Below, one piece after another: positions 1 to 6,423 of a stretch of DNA of 7,098 nucleotides; positions within the stretch are counted from its first letter, which is position 1, and every line of letters begins with the position of its first letter. Position numbers and translations under genes: made by a program. Below the pieces are notes generated by a model. The model was not told the origin of the DNA and ran no database searches. It saw only the letters and a list, made by a program, of their open reading frames with translations. The DNA lies in the NCBI GenBank assembly GCA_012522645.1, contig JAAYKC010000162.1, positions 1-7,098 of the forward strand. Direction: 5' to 3'. The stretch comes from Thermoplasmatales archaeon. Lineage in GTDB: Archaea; Thermoplasmatota; Thermoplasmata; Methanomassiliicoccales; Methanomethylophilaceae.

Positions 1-1004
1 ACATCGAACGCGTAGACAAGGATGTGACCGCTGCCCATACATGGATCGATTACAGTGATATCAGAGGGCATCATGGACGAACGTGATGCACGGATCTCCT
101 TCAATCTCTCAATGACCTCTGGCTCCTGTTCGGCCTCCTGAAGATAGTACTTCCATCTTTCCTTGAGGGCGGCATCGTCATGACCTTCCAACCATACCCT
201 CCCTACAGAATTCTCCACCATATAGCGAACGATCCAATCCGGAGTGAACAACTGTGTTGCAGCAGGGATGCGCTCCTTGGAGATCTTAACATTTTTCTTC
301 AGATTGGCGAATACCTCATCCTTGAGTTCGGAATTGTAGTATTGATACATCCACCCGATGATCTGTACCGCATCCCTGAAGTCCTCTTCGGGGACATTGT
401 CCACAAGATCCCTGAGGACTCCGTCCTGATTGACATACGACAATCTGAGAAGGAGATTCTCGTACGGTTTCGTCAAGGTGAAAAGTTCCGGAAGGATCCT
501 GTTCAATTCCCTGCATTGATGGATGAATATCTTTGAGAACATCTGATCCAACAGGTTTTCATCCTTCAGACGAAGTATCTCCTCCCTTTCCGATTGGGGG
601 ATCTGAAGCGGAACATAAGCGAATTGTGTAACGATATCGGGCTCGTCCTTTTCCGGATCAATTGATGAAAGAACACGTACGTGTGTCGGAAGGAAGTCAT
701 TGACCTCCATGTATCTTATGGCTATCAATCTGTTGAACCAGGTGTAAGCCACCTGTTCCAGAATATTCTCGTATCCGACGGATCCGAGAACCTCGATCAA
801 CTGATTGCGCCATTTTGCCTCATCGGAGGATATGGTGTTCTGCAATCCGCCTTCCAAGGTGATGACTGTGACATCCCCTGCGGATTCGACGGATATCGAT
901 TTCGATTTAGGACCGACACCCAATTCGATCATCGCAGATTCGACGGACTGAATGAGTTTCCTTCTTGCATCGATGGAGAATCTCTCTATGGCCGTTCTGT
1001 TCAT
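1..1004 (-). CDS. pglX: BREX adenine-specific DNA methyltransferase PglX (N-terminal part, runs off left edge)
   Basis: PglX is the BREX N6-adenine methyltransferase. It transfers a methyl group from S-adenosylmethionine to adenine in a short asymmetric site, marks host DNA as self, and is needed for restriction of phage. The visible 334 codons begin MNRTAIERFS. They contain the family-typical segment WFNRLIAIRYMEVND (about residues 89-103), the segment QLFTPDWIVRYMVENSVGR (about 251-269) that precedes the catalytic domain in BREX methyltransferases, and the SAM-binding motif I DPCMGSGH (320-327). The catalytic NPPY-type motif IV and the target-recognition domain lie beyond the edge, so the specificity cannot be read. 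Full-length relatives are about 1,200 residues, so roughly a quarter is seen. The ATG lies 4 bases after the brxC stop and has a GGTGAT ribosome-binding site three bases upstream. Identity rests on motifs and on operon position after brxC. Confidence 0.95.
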   Translation of the reverse strand, partial: MNRTAIERFSIDARRKLIQSVESAMIELGVGPKSKSISVESAGDVTVITLEGGLQNTISSDEAKWRNQLIEVLGSVGYENILEQVAYTWFNRLIAIRYMEVNDFLPTHVRVLSSIDPEKDEPDIVTQFAYVPLQIPQSEREEILRLKDENLLDQMFSKIFIHQCRELNRILPELFTLTKPYENLLLRLSYVNQDGVLRDLVDNVPEEDFRDAVQIIGWMYQYYNSELKDEVFANLKKNVKISKERIPAATQLFTPDWIVRYMVENSVGRVWLEGHDDAALKERWKYYLQEAEQEPEVIERLKEIRASRSSMMPSDITVIDPCMGSGHILVYAFD

Positions 1005-1007
1005 GGT

Positions 1008-1013
1008 ATCACC
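1008..1013 (-). promoter_or_regulatory. Ribosome-binding site of pglX overlapping the brxC stop codon
   Basis: On the minus strand GGTGAT stands three bases before the pglX ATG and matches the 16S rRNA 3' end (anti-Shine-Dalgarno ATCACC). The TGA inside it is the brxC stop codon. A ribosome terminating on brxC would therefore sit on the pglX initiation signal, which suggests translational coupling. This supports the choice of the pglX start. Confidence 0.7.
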
Positions 1014-4000
1014 ACACTATGTCGAACGGGCCATTGGCCAGTTTCTCTTTCAACTTATTAGCCAATTCCTGAACGATCTCATCGATGTCGTCCTCGGAAT
1101 CGATGCTCCTCTTCTGACTTGCGATGGATCTCATTACGATCTTCTGACGGACAGGTTTTGGAGGGATCGGTTGTGGCACCGGTGTTTGGGAACCTCCAGG
1201 TTCAGATGAGCTTCCGGTAGCAGGAGCTGGTTCGGGCATGGGCACCGATTTAATTGACTGTTCGATGAGGAATTTGCATCCCTTCTTCTTACTGTTCATG
1301 GCAGCAATGGATGTGGCGGAATCCATGTCGGACAGACAGGCATCGATACTACGTCCGATGGAATCATAGAGGTCGGGGTTATCGACATGTTCATCACGTA
1401 TCGAACCGAACTCCTTTTCGATCTCCATCTTTATTTCGGACCTGTAAGCATCCACAGCAGATTTGATGTGCCCTTCGAGTGTTGGACACAATATATTGAG
1501 CTGGGGGATCTTAGAATACTCGGAATCGATGATATCACGGATCTGAGATGCGACATCCTTCACTTCGGGAGGCAAATAATCCTCGTTGTCCGCGAATGCC
1601 TTCAATGATGAGATGCCACGATCGAACAGAGCCTTACGCTGACTGTTTACAGCGAAGAAATCGGTCACATTGTTCAGCCTGTCACGCAGTGACCTCAACA
1701 TCTCCTCGTTCTGATCCGTGTATTTGAACAATTCAGGGGACTGCTTACTGGAAAGCTCATCCAATACGGTCTTGACCTCCATAAGATCGTTCCTTCCGGG
1801 ATATCTTGGTTCGAGGTCGTAGAATTTCATTGTTCCTTCAACCAGCTTCAGCATCTCTTTTGCTGACTGATTGACTGTCTCGACGATACGGACCTCATCG
1901 GATTGGATGGATTTGGAGAATAGGGAGTTGTAGATGTTCGTAGCCCTGTAGATCTGTTCGGGCGTGACCGATTCACAGAGCTCGATCTTCACCTTGTCCA
2001 TATTCGATCTGGTAGTGAGGAGGTCCAATGCACGCTTGAGGTCGACATCGTTCCCCCTGTACGTCTTCCCCTCATGGATGAGATCGATCCTCCTATGACG
2101 GAACAGGATGGCCAATAACCATTGCACATCGGAATCGTTGAAACCATAGGGCTTTCTGGTGAACTTGTCCATCACGTTCTTGATGAGGATGGTGGAATGG
2201 GAAGCAGCGTTGAACTGAAGGTACTTCAACATGTCGGAAACAGCCTTACCGCAATCCTTGGAAATATCCTCGAAAGGTATAAGACTGGAATTCTTGAGCA
2301 GGGTTTCGATATCCTTCTTGGATTTTCCGCCCTTGAAGTAACCCATCTTGCTGTAGATCGATTCGATGAGCCTCTTCATCGCATCGTTGACACGCTTATC
2401 GGGTATGACATCCTTGGAGATCTCGACTTCGGTACCGTTGACATAGATGCGTGCATTCTGTATGGATGATTCCAATGCAGCCTGGGCACGTGCCTTCATC
2501 TGAGGGAGCTCTGCCCTTCTGGCCGCGATCACTTCCTTCTGTTGCGGAGTAAGAGTGGTTCCATCCTTCTTACGAAGGTAATTATCCGTACGGATGTACT
2601 CGGAAATCTGTTCGAGTACGCGACCGCTATCGGAAAGCTGGATCAACACCCCACCAACGGATTTCTGCGGGAGGAGGGATTCGTGGGTGGTGTCACGAGG
2701 CGTACTTATGTAGAGACTCAACTCATGTTCGGTGTTGTTGACATTGTCCCCATCCACCATCTTATTGAATGGATAATCATGAGCGGAATCGAAACGGTAT
2801 TTCGTTCCAGATAAGGAAAGGATCTGTCCGAATGAGATATCGGCGATGTGTTTGTTCAGAGACTCCTTATCGAAGGTCTCCCTGGAGATCTCACGGTTTA
2901 TCTCCTGTTCTTGGTCCGTTAGATATACATATATGTCCCCGACGCGCTGTACAAAGTTCTGTTCTACGAGACGGTCCAATGACTCCTGGATGTTGGACAT
3001 CAACTCGGTACGCACAACATCAAAGTTATCCACCATAAGTGCGGAGATGTTACGGATGTTGGTGTCCAACCCCTCATAGTATTTCACAAGGTATAGGGTC
3101 TTCAAAACATCCTGATCGAAATCTGTCAGAGCTGGATTGTCCCTTGCTCTGGCGAAAAGAAGGTTGGTAGGTGAGTCCAACTCGTCCCTTATGGAGTCGA
3201 AGAATGCATACAACGGCATCACCGTTCTAAGGTCACGATCTCCATAGTTTGCGACAGCGTCCTTGAACAACCTCAGCATGGAACGCGCGGCATTACTGAG
3301 GTTCTTACCTGCGGCACTCTTATTCCTGAGCTGTGTCAACATCACCTGCAGCATATCGTACTGGTAAGGGATGAACGGGTATGTAGCGACGAATTCACTG
3401 GAGTTACGGTACAACCTGATGTTCATCCTGTTATCCAGCTCCAACTTTGTATTGATGTCCAATCTGGAAGCTTCATAGAATGCCCCCAATGATATGGAAT
3501 CTTCCGGCCTCTTCTCCAATACCCTCTTCTCTATGACCTCCTTCACATCGGAGGAGACCATCTTGATCCTGGTACTGAAACGACCCTGGATCTTGGAGAA
3601 GTCGTTGTTGCTGACGCCGGAGACGATTGCCTCTATGTCCTCCTGACTTGTCACGATGACCCAAGCCTGTCCTCTGGCCTTCACTCCAAGCTCTTCTACG
3701 ATGGTCTGGAGTTTGAGCATCTTCTGAACATTATCGGAGATGAACTGACCGACCTCGTCCACGAGGAAGAACATCGCATAGTCCTTTCCACGGGACTTGC
3801 AATGTTCACCCACCATCTTGGCGAAATCCACCACACTGACGTTGGACTCCCTGGATATGTCGTTGGCAATACCTGTGGCATCCTCTTCGGAACTGCATAC
3901 CCCGCAGTCCAGAAGGGCATTAGCGATGTCCTGTTTGATGAAGGTGGGCCTTCCACGCTCCTCTTCCCATGACCTCTTCTTCTTGGACACGTTCTTGAAC

Positions 4001-4542
4001 GATTCCTTGAACTGTTCGTACCTGTCCAATCCGATCAGATAACGTTCGAAATCGGCGATGGAATTATTGGAACTGAGACCTAACATCTCGTTGAAGACCA
4101 TCATGAATGTCTGGACAAGACTGTCCTCATCCTGTCCGTTTCTGCTCTTCGCATCTATATCGAAGAGAACGGTATCGATGTTCTTCCTACCGACACTCTG
4201 CATCATCGAATACACGGGAGGAGATACCTTCTCGCGAAGGTAATCTATGGAGTTCTTACCGCTTACAGATTGATTCCTGAGGAGGAAGGATGTGATTTTG
4301 AGGAAATGAGATTTACCGCTGCCGAAATCACCCGAGATCCAGACTACCATGTGATCCTTGTTGTTGGTGAGACCATCCGTGATCCCTTTGTAGAGCTTCT
4401 CAAAATTCTTGTCTATCTCGGAGGTGACGACATATTCATCCAATTCCTGGAAAATGGTGGATTCATCATCCTGGTCACTGACCTTGATGACGGGATTCAT
4501 CGATCTATAGATGTCCTTCACGAAAATGTCCTTGATAGCCAT
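1009..4542 (-). CDS. brxC: BREX P-loop ATPase BrxC
   Basis: BrxC (formerly PglY-like, DUF6079 family) is the large ATPase core of BREX, required for defence and, in studied systems, for methylation; its exact mechanism is unsettled. The 1177-residue product is of usual family length. Its N-terminus, IKDIFVKDIYRSMNPVIKVSDQ, begins the family-typical leader. A perfect Walker A, GDFGSGKS, is at about 71-78. A Walker B with downstream glycine, FFLVDEVGQF, is at about 258-267. A sensor-like strand, VIVTSQEDI, is at about 295-303, and a conserved RFSTRI stands at about 321-326. The middle is mostly helical. Residues about 1101-1134 form a Pro/Ser/Gly-rich linker, followed by an acidic, helical C-terminal tail. 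I chose the ATG at 4542 because conserved sequence begins there. A TTG at 4560 would add MRGLSD and overlap brxB. It begins one base after brxB and ends 4 bases before pglX, so the genes are probably cotranscribed and translationally coupled. Confidence 0.95.
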   Translation of the reverse strand: MAIKDIFVKDIYRSMNPVIKVSDQDDESTIFQELDEYVVTSEIDKNFEKLYKGITDGLTNNKDHMVVWISGDFGSGKSHFLKITSFLLRNQSVSGKNSIDYLREKVSPPVYSMMQSVGRKNIDTVLFDIDAKSRNGQDEDSLVQTFMMVFNEMLGLSSNNSIADFERYLIGLDRYEQFKESFKNVSKKKRSWEEERGRPTFIKQDIANALLDCGVCSSEEDATGIANDISRESNVSVVDFAKMVGEHCKSRGKDYAMFFLVDEVGQFISDNVQKMLKLQTIVEELGVKARGQAWVIVTSQEDIEAIVSGVSNNDFSKIQGRFSTRIKMVSSDVKEVIEKRVLEKRPEDSISLGAFYEASRLDINTKLELDNRMNIRLYRNSSEFVATYPFIPYQYDMLQVMLTQLRNKSAAGKNLSNAARSMLRLFKDAVANYGDRDLRTVMPLYAFFDSIRDELDSPTNLLFARARDNPALTDFDQDVLKTLYLVKYYEGLDTNIRNISALMVDNFDVVRTELMSNIQESLDRLVEQNFVQRVGDIYVYLTDQEQEINREISRETFDKESLNKHIADISFGQILSLSGTKYRFDSAHDYPFNKMVDGDNVNNTEHELSLYISTPRDTTHESLLPQKSVGGVLIQLSDSGRVLEQISEYIRTDNYLRKKDGTTLTPQQKEVIAARRAELPQMKARAQAALESSIQNARIYVNGTEVEISKDVIPDKRVNDAMKRLIESIYSKMGYFKGGKSKKDIETLLKNSSLIPFEDISKDCGKAVSDMLKYLQFNAASHSTILIKNVMDKFTRKPYGFNDSDVQWLLAILFRHRRIDLIHEGKTYRGNDVDLKRALDLLTTRSNMDKVKIELCESVTPEQIYRATNIYNSLFSKSIQSDEVRIVETVNQSAKEMLKLVEGTMKFYDLEPRYPGRNDLMEVKTVLDELSSKQSPELFKYTDQNEEMLRSLRDRLNNVTDFFAVNSQRKALFDRGISSLKAFADNEDYLPPEVKDVASQIRDIIDSEYSKIPQLNILCPTLEGHIKSAVDAYRSEIKMEIEKEFGSIRDEHVDNPDLYDSIGRSIDACLSDMDSATSIAAMNSKKKGCKFLIEQSIKSVPMPEPAPATGSSSEPGGSQTPVPQPIPPKPVRQKIVMRSIASQKRSIDSEDDIDEIVQELANKLKEKLANGPFDIVW
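1141..1242 (-). other. Pro/Ser/Gly-rich linker near the BrxC C-terminus
   Basis: This stretch of brxC encodes a low-complexity segment (PMPEPAPATG..., then PVPQPIPPKP) between the helical body and a conserved-looking charged tail containing IDSEDDIDEIVQEL. It is predicted to be a disordered tether that lets the tail move or bind a partner separately. That role is inferred from composition only. Confidence 0.6.
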
Positions 4543-4543
4543 A

Positions 4544-5137
4544 TCACTCAGTCCTCTCAACCAAAATCATAGAACGGTAGTAGTTCTCACTCCTGATCGT
4601 GCCAAATAGTTTCAATTCCTCGGAATTGTAGGTTCCGGGGTAGAAGAGAACGGTCTTCACCCCGGACATCTTGCTGTTGAAATTGTTGATCACCATATGG
4701 GAACGGATGAATGGGTGACACTTCCCAACACCCGTGATGAATATCACGTTGCCTTCGATAGCGTGCTCACGAATGTAATTGACAAATAGGTCATCCTTTC
4801 CGCCCTGGTCGAACAATTGTGACATCGCATACCTCATATGATTGAAACCCTCTTGCTCACACTCCCTTTCAAGATCGAAGACAGCCTCGAGATAATCCTC
4901 TTCTTCAAGATAAGGTATGAATATGTCATCGAAAAGATCGATTACCTGTATGTCAAATCCCAAATCCCTTCTGGATGCGAAGTTCTTGATGAATTCCCTC
5001 ACGATGAGTTCATCCTCGGGATCGTAATCGAAGATGTATCCTCCGTTACCGCTACTGAGGGAACGGTTGCTGAAGAACGGATCGTTACGGATCCTCTCCT
5101 CTATCCTGTTCAATCTATCATGGATGGATAATTTCAT
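4544..5137 (-). CDS. brxB: BREX protein BrxB (DUF1788)
   Basis: BrxB is a small core BREX protein of the DUF1788 family. It is required for defence in type 1 systems, but its biochemical role is not established. The 197-residue product has the family's usual length of about 200. Recognisable family segments are an N-terminal helix RLNRIEERI, YIFDYDPEDELIVREFI (about 34-50), VIDLFDDIF (about 65-73), the strand-turn IFITGVGKCHPFIRSH (about 132-147), the LFYPGTY block (about 164-170) and the end LKLFG...NYYRSM. The GVGKCHPFIRSH block looks like a nucleotide-binding loop, but it is not a Walker A and no ATPase activity is claimed. The ATG overlaps the brxA stop in an ATGA, with GGTGGGA about five bases upstream as ribosome-binding site. 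The stop is one base before the brxC ATG. Confidence 0.95.
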   Translation of the reverse strand: MKLSIHDRLNRIEERIRNDPFFSNRSLSSGNGGYIFDYDPEDELIVREFIKNFASRRDLGFDIQVIDLFDDIFIPYLEEEDYLEAVFDLERECEQEGFNHMRYAMSQLFDQGGKDDLFVNYIREHAIEGNVIFITGVGKCHPFIRSHMVINNFNSKMSGVKTVLFYPGTYNSEELKLFGTIRSENYYRSMILVERTE

Positions 5138-5736
5138 ATCATTCCCACCGTGGCTCCAACGTATTCACGGAAACCGTGTTTCTTCAACAGATCAATTGTT
5201 GTCACCGAGACGTATGGTATATTAACCTCTCTCAATTTTGTGGGGTTCCGCAACATACCGGCTTCGAAAAGGATTCTTGCATATAATCTACGAAGTTTGA
5301 ACAATGTCTCGTACTTCCAATTGGAAACGGTCGCATCCTCGCTGGCCTTCCTCTCGAAGAAGGACATGATATCATAATCGGTGATCGGATCCAAGGACTC
5401 CCTCTTCTCATAGAATACCTCAAAGACGAATTCCCTGAAGAGATTATCATACGCCATTATCGAAATGAGATTTACGAATCGAGCATCGACGATATCTCCA
5501 TCTAGAATTATTTCCTTCAATTGATCAGGAATAGTATTCAGACGATTGTAGATGTAATTAAATTGTTTAGCTTCATTAGCAAGACTCTTGACCTTCAGGA
5601 GATTGCCGTCATGCACAATTGCCCTGATCTCGGAACGATCATCATATTCGAGCATCAACCTTGCAATCACCTTCGTCTCGTCCAAAGCGAAGGGTGCTGC
5701 AGGCATCGTTGAAAAGTAGCGTGCATCGGAATCCAT
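5134..5736 (-). CDS. brxA: BREX protein BrxA (DUF1819)
   Basis: BrxA is the first gene of type 1 BREX operons and belongs to DUF1819. Structural work on enterobacterial BrxA describes a small helical DNA-binding protein, and deletion affects defence in some systems. This 200-residue product has the expected length. It shows the family-like start ALDETKVIARLMLEYDD (about 17-33), the central MAYDNLFREFVFEVFYEK block (about 94-111), ITDYDIMSFFERK (about 118-130), VSNWKYETLFKLRRLYARIL (about 137-156) and a basic-to-aromatic end. No membrane segment or signal peptide is seen. The ATG at 5736 gives a full-length product with AGGT a few bases upstream; ATG at 5706 (M11) is a possible alternative. 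It is the promoter-proximal gene of the unit and overlaps brxB by four bases. Confidence 0.93.
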   Translation of the reverse strand: MDSDARYFSTMPAAPFALDETKVIARLMLEYDDRSEIRAIVHDGNLLKVKSLANEAKQFNYIYNRLNTIPDQLKEIILDGDIVDARFVNLISIMAYDNLFREFVFEVFYEKRESLDPITDYDIMSFFERKASEDATVSNWKYETLFKLRRLYARILFEAGMLRNPTKLREVNIPYVSVTTIDLLKKHGFREYVGATVGMI

Positions 5737-5800
5737 CCGACCTATATTGTTTTTTAAGACTTAATTGTAAGCATATACAGATTTTAAAAAGCGTACACCT
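5737..5800 (-). promoter_or_regulatory. Probable brxA (BREX operon) promoter region
   Basis: The AT-rich gap upstream of brxA reads, on the minus strand, CTTTTTAAAATC at about 5780-5791. This resembles an archaeal TATA box, and it lies about 46-55 bases before the brxA ATG. Transcription starting about 25 bases downstream would give a leader of roughly 20 bases carrying AGGT as ribosome-binding site. Between them, 5760-5771 (cttaattgtaag) is an imperfect 12-bp palindrome that could be an operator. The TTTTAAAA core is itself palindromic and could also serve the rightward gene. No clear bacterial -35/-10 pair was seen. The call rests on position and composition only. Confidence 0.4.
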
Positions 5801-5809
5801 CATGACCAA

Positions 5810-6244
5810 TCCTTTGTTCCTGGGGAAATATCTATCAGACGTAATGATTCCTTATCATTAGCACTCCATGCTGCCGGATTCGTGGATGTTTGGAGCCAAG
5901 GTATTTCTAGGGTCATCGAATCCTGTAAGGAGAATGACTATTCAAATCCGGAATTCCAATCTGTTGCTGAAGGTCTTCGTGTTACGTTAAGACCAAGTGC
6001 CAGAAAGAAACAGATACAACATGTTTTCGATATGGGGATGGATATTTCTGAAAAAATCGTTGCACTTATGCGTGCGGATCTGAAAATCAACATTAAAGAT
6101 ATTGTAAAATTGGTTGGTCTTTCGGAAAAATCCGTCAAATACATTATCAATGAATTAAAGACTCAGGGTATGATTTCTCGTGAAGACAGTTCTCGTTATG
6201 GAAGTTGGATTGTGATCGATGATAATGTTGATAAATCCAAATGA
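5810..6244 (+). pseudogene. C-terminal remnant of a COG2865-type (AlbA_2/Schlafen-like) winged-helix regulator
   Basis: Complete members have an N-terminal AlbA_2 domain, a GHKL-ATPase-like middle containing an HRDY-like motif, and a C-terminal winged helix. Only the last part is here. In one open frame, SIRRNDSLSLALHAAGFVDVW followed by SQGISRVIESCKE matches the usual RNP-L-x-x-L-x-x-x-G-(Y/F)-x-E-x-W-G-x-GI-R-x-I segment. Then comes NPEF...GLRVTLRP. The helix-turn-helix IKDIVKLVGLSEKSVKYIINELKTQGMI stands about 71-98 residues after the first in-frame GTG, with wing SRYGSWIVI behind it. The frame is open back to a TAA at 5768-5770 but has no ATG. The GTG at 5882 falls inside the conserved block and has no good ribosome-binding site. 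Family length is about 400-500 residues, so some 300 are missing. I read it as a 5'-truncated gene. A working stand-alone 120-residue HTH protein starting at 5882 is the alternative. It is divergent from brxA. Confidence 0.6.
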
Positions 6245-6423
6245 TTCGTATCCATTAATACAATACTACTTACTGTTGCACCATAGATTGCACCATATAG
6301 TATTGATCAGATTCATTCATCTGGCTCTTCTCGACCCACGTCACTACCGTCGTAGCCATATCGGCTTTTCCATCTCGCTCCTTCTTACATTACATTCTGT
6401 ATCAAATGCGAAACCAATCACAA
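6245..6423. other. Intergenic gap between convergent genes
   Basis: This gap separates the plus-strand regulator remnant from the minus-strand repeat gene. It contains one 12-base-spaced direct repeat and one 8-bp inverted repeat (listed separately). No G+C-rich hairpin followed by a T-run is visible in either direction. A 29-codon minus-strand frame (6270-6359) is too short to support. I see no RNA gene. Confidence 0.5.
6261..6305. repeat. Small inverted repeat enclosing a short direct repeat
   Basis: CAATACTA at 6261-6268 is the exact reverse complement of TAGTATTG at 6298-6305. Inside this pair, TTGCACCATA occurs twice, at 6276-6285 and 6288-6297, with a 12-base period. The structure could be a weak terminator for the plus-strand remnant, a protein-binding site, or a scar of an insertion. 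Stems this short in AT-rich DNA can arise by chance. Confidence 0.35.

Noticed and set aside
180..536. Plus-strand 118-codon open frame
   Set aside because: It is antisense to pglX, whose motifs are convincing, and its product has no recognisable family features.
681..1209. Plus-strand open frames opposite the pglX start and brxC end
   Set aside because: They are shadows of well-supported minus-strand genes, cross the brxC/pglX junction and lack domain signals.
2122..3079. Several plus-strand open frames of 77-115 codons
   Set aside because: They lie wholly inside brxC on the opposite strand and reflect its codon composition.
4543..4560. Upstream TTG start for brxC adding MRGLSD
   Set aside because: Family-like sequence begins at MAIKDIFVKDI (ATG at 4542). 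The extension would overlap brxB and uses a weak start codon.
4838..5377. Plus-strand open frames opposite brxB and brxA
   Set aside because: They are antisense shadows; brxA and brxB match DUF1819 and DUF1788 along their full lengths.
6270..6359. 29-codon minus-strand frame (begins MATTVVTWVEKSQ)
   Set aside because: It is too short and has no family signal; its repeated MVQ motif simply reflects the local 12-base direct repeat.
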